From DHVE2 group archaeon (GTDB lineage: Archaea; Thermoplasmatota; Thermoplasmata; Thermoplasmatales; Aciduliprofundaceae), in NCBI GenBank assembly GCA_015522935.1, contig WALH01000024.1, forward strand, positions 1 through 7,525: a DNA stretch of 7,525 bases, written 5' to 3'. The stretch's first letter is position 1; the number at the start of each line of letters is the position of its first letter. Below are positions 6,468-7,525 of this stretch, piece after piece. The notes under the pieces are model-generated. The model saw only the letters and a program-made list of their open reading frames with translations, made no database searches and was not told where the DNA came from. Position numbers and translations under genes: made by a program.

Positions 6468-6731
6468 ATGGAAAATCTGGAAGATTTAAAAGAAGAGGTT
6501 GAAAGACTGCGCTTGGAAATAAACAGGTTAAAAAGTGAGAAAAATAAGATTGCCCCGCATAAACACTGCCTGAATTGCGGTATAGCAATTCCTCCTGACA
6601 AAACTTTCTGCTCGAAAAAATGCGAGGATGAGTGGAATGCAATGATCAAAAAGAAGAAGATGAACACATACATATGGATGGCTTTGCTGGCCATTCTATT
6701 GATAATCTTAGTTGTTAGTGCGGGTGCGTGA
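6468..6731 (+). CDS. DUF2116-type zinc-ribbon membrane protein
   Basis: This 87-residue protein has three parts. Residues 1-28 form a highly charged amphipathic helix, probably coiled coil (MENLEDLKEEVERLRLE...). Residues 31-57 carry a zinc ribbon with C34-x-x-C37 and C48-x-x-x-C52, including the FCS-KKC-x-x-x-W pattern and preceding histidines. Residues 66-84 form a single hydrophobic helix after a KKKK stretch. This order, four cysteines with PPDK-x-FCS followed by a basic stretch and a C-terminal helix, is that of the archaeal DUF2116 zinc-ribbon family. By the positive-inside rule the ribbon should face the cytoplasm as a tail-anchored protein. Its function is not known; the coiled coil suggests self-association or a partner. 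ATG 6468 is chosen from the TATA box at 6437-6445; the open frame continues upstream to 6375 but overlaps promoter DNA. The stop is one base from the next ATG, implying co-transcription and probably coupled translation. Confidence 0.82.
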   Translation: MENLEDLKEEVERLRLEINRLKSEKNKIAPHKHCLNCGIAIPPDKTFCSKKCEDEWNAMIKKKKMNTYIWMALLAILLIILVVSAGA

Positions 6732-6732
6732 G

Positions 6733-7525
6733 ATGAAGGTCGTGATTGGCGGAACCTTCGAATATCTCCATACAGGGCACAGAAAATTAATTGAAAAAGC
6801 CTTCAAACTTGGGGATTTTGTGCTTATAGGAATAACATCTGATGAATTTAAGGGGGACGTGAAAATAAAATTTCAGGAAAGGAAAAAAGCCGTGGAGAAA
6901 TACGTTAGTAAATTCGGAAAACCTTACAGGGTTGTGGAGATAAACGATATATTTGGTCCGACCTTGGAGGAGGACTTTGACGTTATAGTAGTTTCAAAAG
7001 AAACAAAGAAAAACGCGGAAAAAATAAATAGCGAGCGAAAAAAAAGAGGATTAAAGGAAATGAAAATCGTAACTATACCCACCGTTCTTGCGGAGGATCT
7101 CTTGCCTGTGACATCTACCAGAATTAAAAAAGGAGAGATAAATGAATATGGAAAAAGAATTGCCAAGATGAAAGTGAAAATCGGTTCAGAGAATCCATCA
7201 AAAGTGAATGCCGTGAAGATAGTATTCTCTCGAATTTTTAAATTTCCAATAGAGTTCATACCTGTGAAAACAGAACCCGATGTACCACCCCAGCCATTTG
7301 AAGAAGATACGATAAGGGGTGCCATAAATCGAGCCAGTAAGTTGAAAGATTGCGATTACTGTATAGGAATAGAAGCGGGACTATTTTGGGATTCTGATGT
7401 GAAAAGGTATTTTGATCGAGCATACTGTGCAATATTGGATAAATTTGGATATCTTACTCTTGGGCATTCTGGTGGTTTTTATTACCCTCCCCCCGTCATC
7501 GGGATGGTGAAGAATGGTATAGAAG
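6733..7525 (+). CDS. coaD: Phosphopantetheine adenylyltransferase fused to DUF84 NTPase domain (partial at 3' end)
   Basis: The visible part is 264 codons, with no in-frame stop up to the window edge. Residues 1-145 form an archaeal-type phosphopantetheine adenylyltransferase, which makes dephospho-CoA from 4'-phosphopantetheine and ATP: VIGGTFEYLH13TGH16RKL carries the nucleotidyltransferase H-x-G-H motif, and TSTR130IKKGEI matches the conserved S-S/T-T-R near the end of the family. From M146 a second domain begins: K-V-K-I-G-S-E-N-P-S-K-V-N-A-V (147-161), QPFEEDTIRGAINRA (187-201), C-I-G-I-E214-A-G-L (210-217) and a YPPP segment. This is the DUF84/YjjX family, whose members hydrolyse inosine and xanthosine triphosphates. 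The two halves join with almost no linker. ATG 6733 follows the zinc-ribbon stop by one base; a weak GGTG-containing stretch precedes it. M146 (7168) could be an internal start, but I see no convincing signal for that. Domain calls are firm; whether both domains are active is inferred from their motifs. Confidence 0.9.
   Translation, partial: MKVVIGGTFEYLHTGHRKLIEKAFKLGDFVLIGITSDEFKGDVKIKFQERKKAVEKYVSKFGKPYRVVEINDIFGPTLEEDFDVIVVSKETKKNAEKINSERKKRGLKEMKIVTIPTVLAEDLLPVTSTRIKKGEINEYGKRIAKMKVKIGSENPSKVNAVKIVFSRIFKFPIEFIPVKTEPDVPPQPFEEDTIRGAINRASKLKDCDYCIGIEAGLFWDSDVKRYFDRAYCAILDKFGYLTLGHSGGFYYPPPVIGMVKNGIE

Noticed and set aside
6924..7325. 133-codon minus-strand open frame opposite the PPAT-DUF84 gene
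   Set aside because: The plus strand codes for two clearly recognisable domains across this stretch; the antisense translation is Ser/Phe-rich with no motif.
7168..7525. Separate DUF84 gene starting at internal ATG 7168
   Set aside because: No stop separates it from the PPAT domain, and the AGGAG at 7131-7135 is too far away (about 32 bases) to serve this ATG. A fusion is the simpler reading.
1..7525. CRISPR array, mobile element, tRNA or defence system
   Set aside because: No short regularly spaced repeats, transposase motifs, cloverleaf-like sequences or defence-type proteins were found; the only tandem repeats are PKD domain units inside one gene.

Overview
The window looks like a euryarchaeal chromosome segment of moderate-to-low GC. 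The best guess is a Thermoplasmata relative of the Aciduliprofundum (DHVE2) type. The archaeal assignment rests on several things seen here: an archaeal-type phosphopantetheine adenylyltransferase, a DUF2116 zinc-ribbon protein, TATA/BRE promoters lying about 24-29 bases before start codons with no Shine-Dalgarno, oligo-T stop signals, and an Asn-X-Ser/Thr-rich secreted protein ending in a VPEF-plus-membrane-helix tail. The genus is inference only.

Layout. (1) 1-194, minus: the N-terminal part of a lipoate-protein ligase A family protein, cut by the window edge. (2) 299-865, plus: a 188-residue V4R/DUF2378-like ligand-binding protein, divergent from (1). (3) 877-4197, minus: a 1106-residue secreted, membrane-anchored protein with a phospholipase C/acid phosphatase-type phosphoesterase domain, three PKD domains, a CARDB-like domain split by a jelly-roll domain, an Fn3/Ig-like domain and a C-terminal VPEF/helix tail; it converges on (2) with only 11 bases between stops. 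(4) 4246-5694, plus: IMP dehydrogenase (guaB) with a CBS pair, divergent from (3) across a 48-base gap containing one TATA-like element. (5) 5792-6376, minus: a class II aldolase/adducin family enzyme, convergent with (4). (6) 6468-6731, plus: an 87-residue DUF2116 zinc-ribbon membrane protein, divergent from (5). (7) 6733-7525, plus, cut by the window edge: a phosphopantetheine adenylyltransferase fused in frame to a DUF84 (inosine/xanthosine triphosphatase) domain, one base after (6) and probably in its operon.

The genes do not form one pathway. Most are housekeeping: cofactor attachment (lipoate), guanine nucleotide synthesis, CoA synthesis, nucleotide pool cleaning, and sugar-phosphate or related aldolase chemistry. 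One large extracellular hydrolase sits among them. The unifying feature is transcriptional. The window alternates divergent and convergent gene pairs, and each of six promoter-proximal start codons sits about 24-29 bases from the centre of an AT-rich box. That pattern suggests leaderless mRNAs and sets several start choices (194, 299, 4197, 4246, 6376, 6468). No tRNA, rRNA, CRISPR, insertion sequence, phage gene or defence system was seen, and I see no convincing undescribed multi-gene system. The most notable items are the PPAT-DUF84 fusion, the domain-within-domain architecture of the phosphoesterase, and the apparently shared TATA element between the phosphoesterase and guaB.
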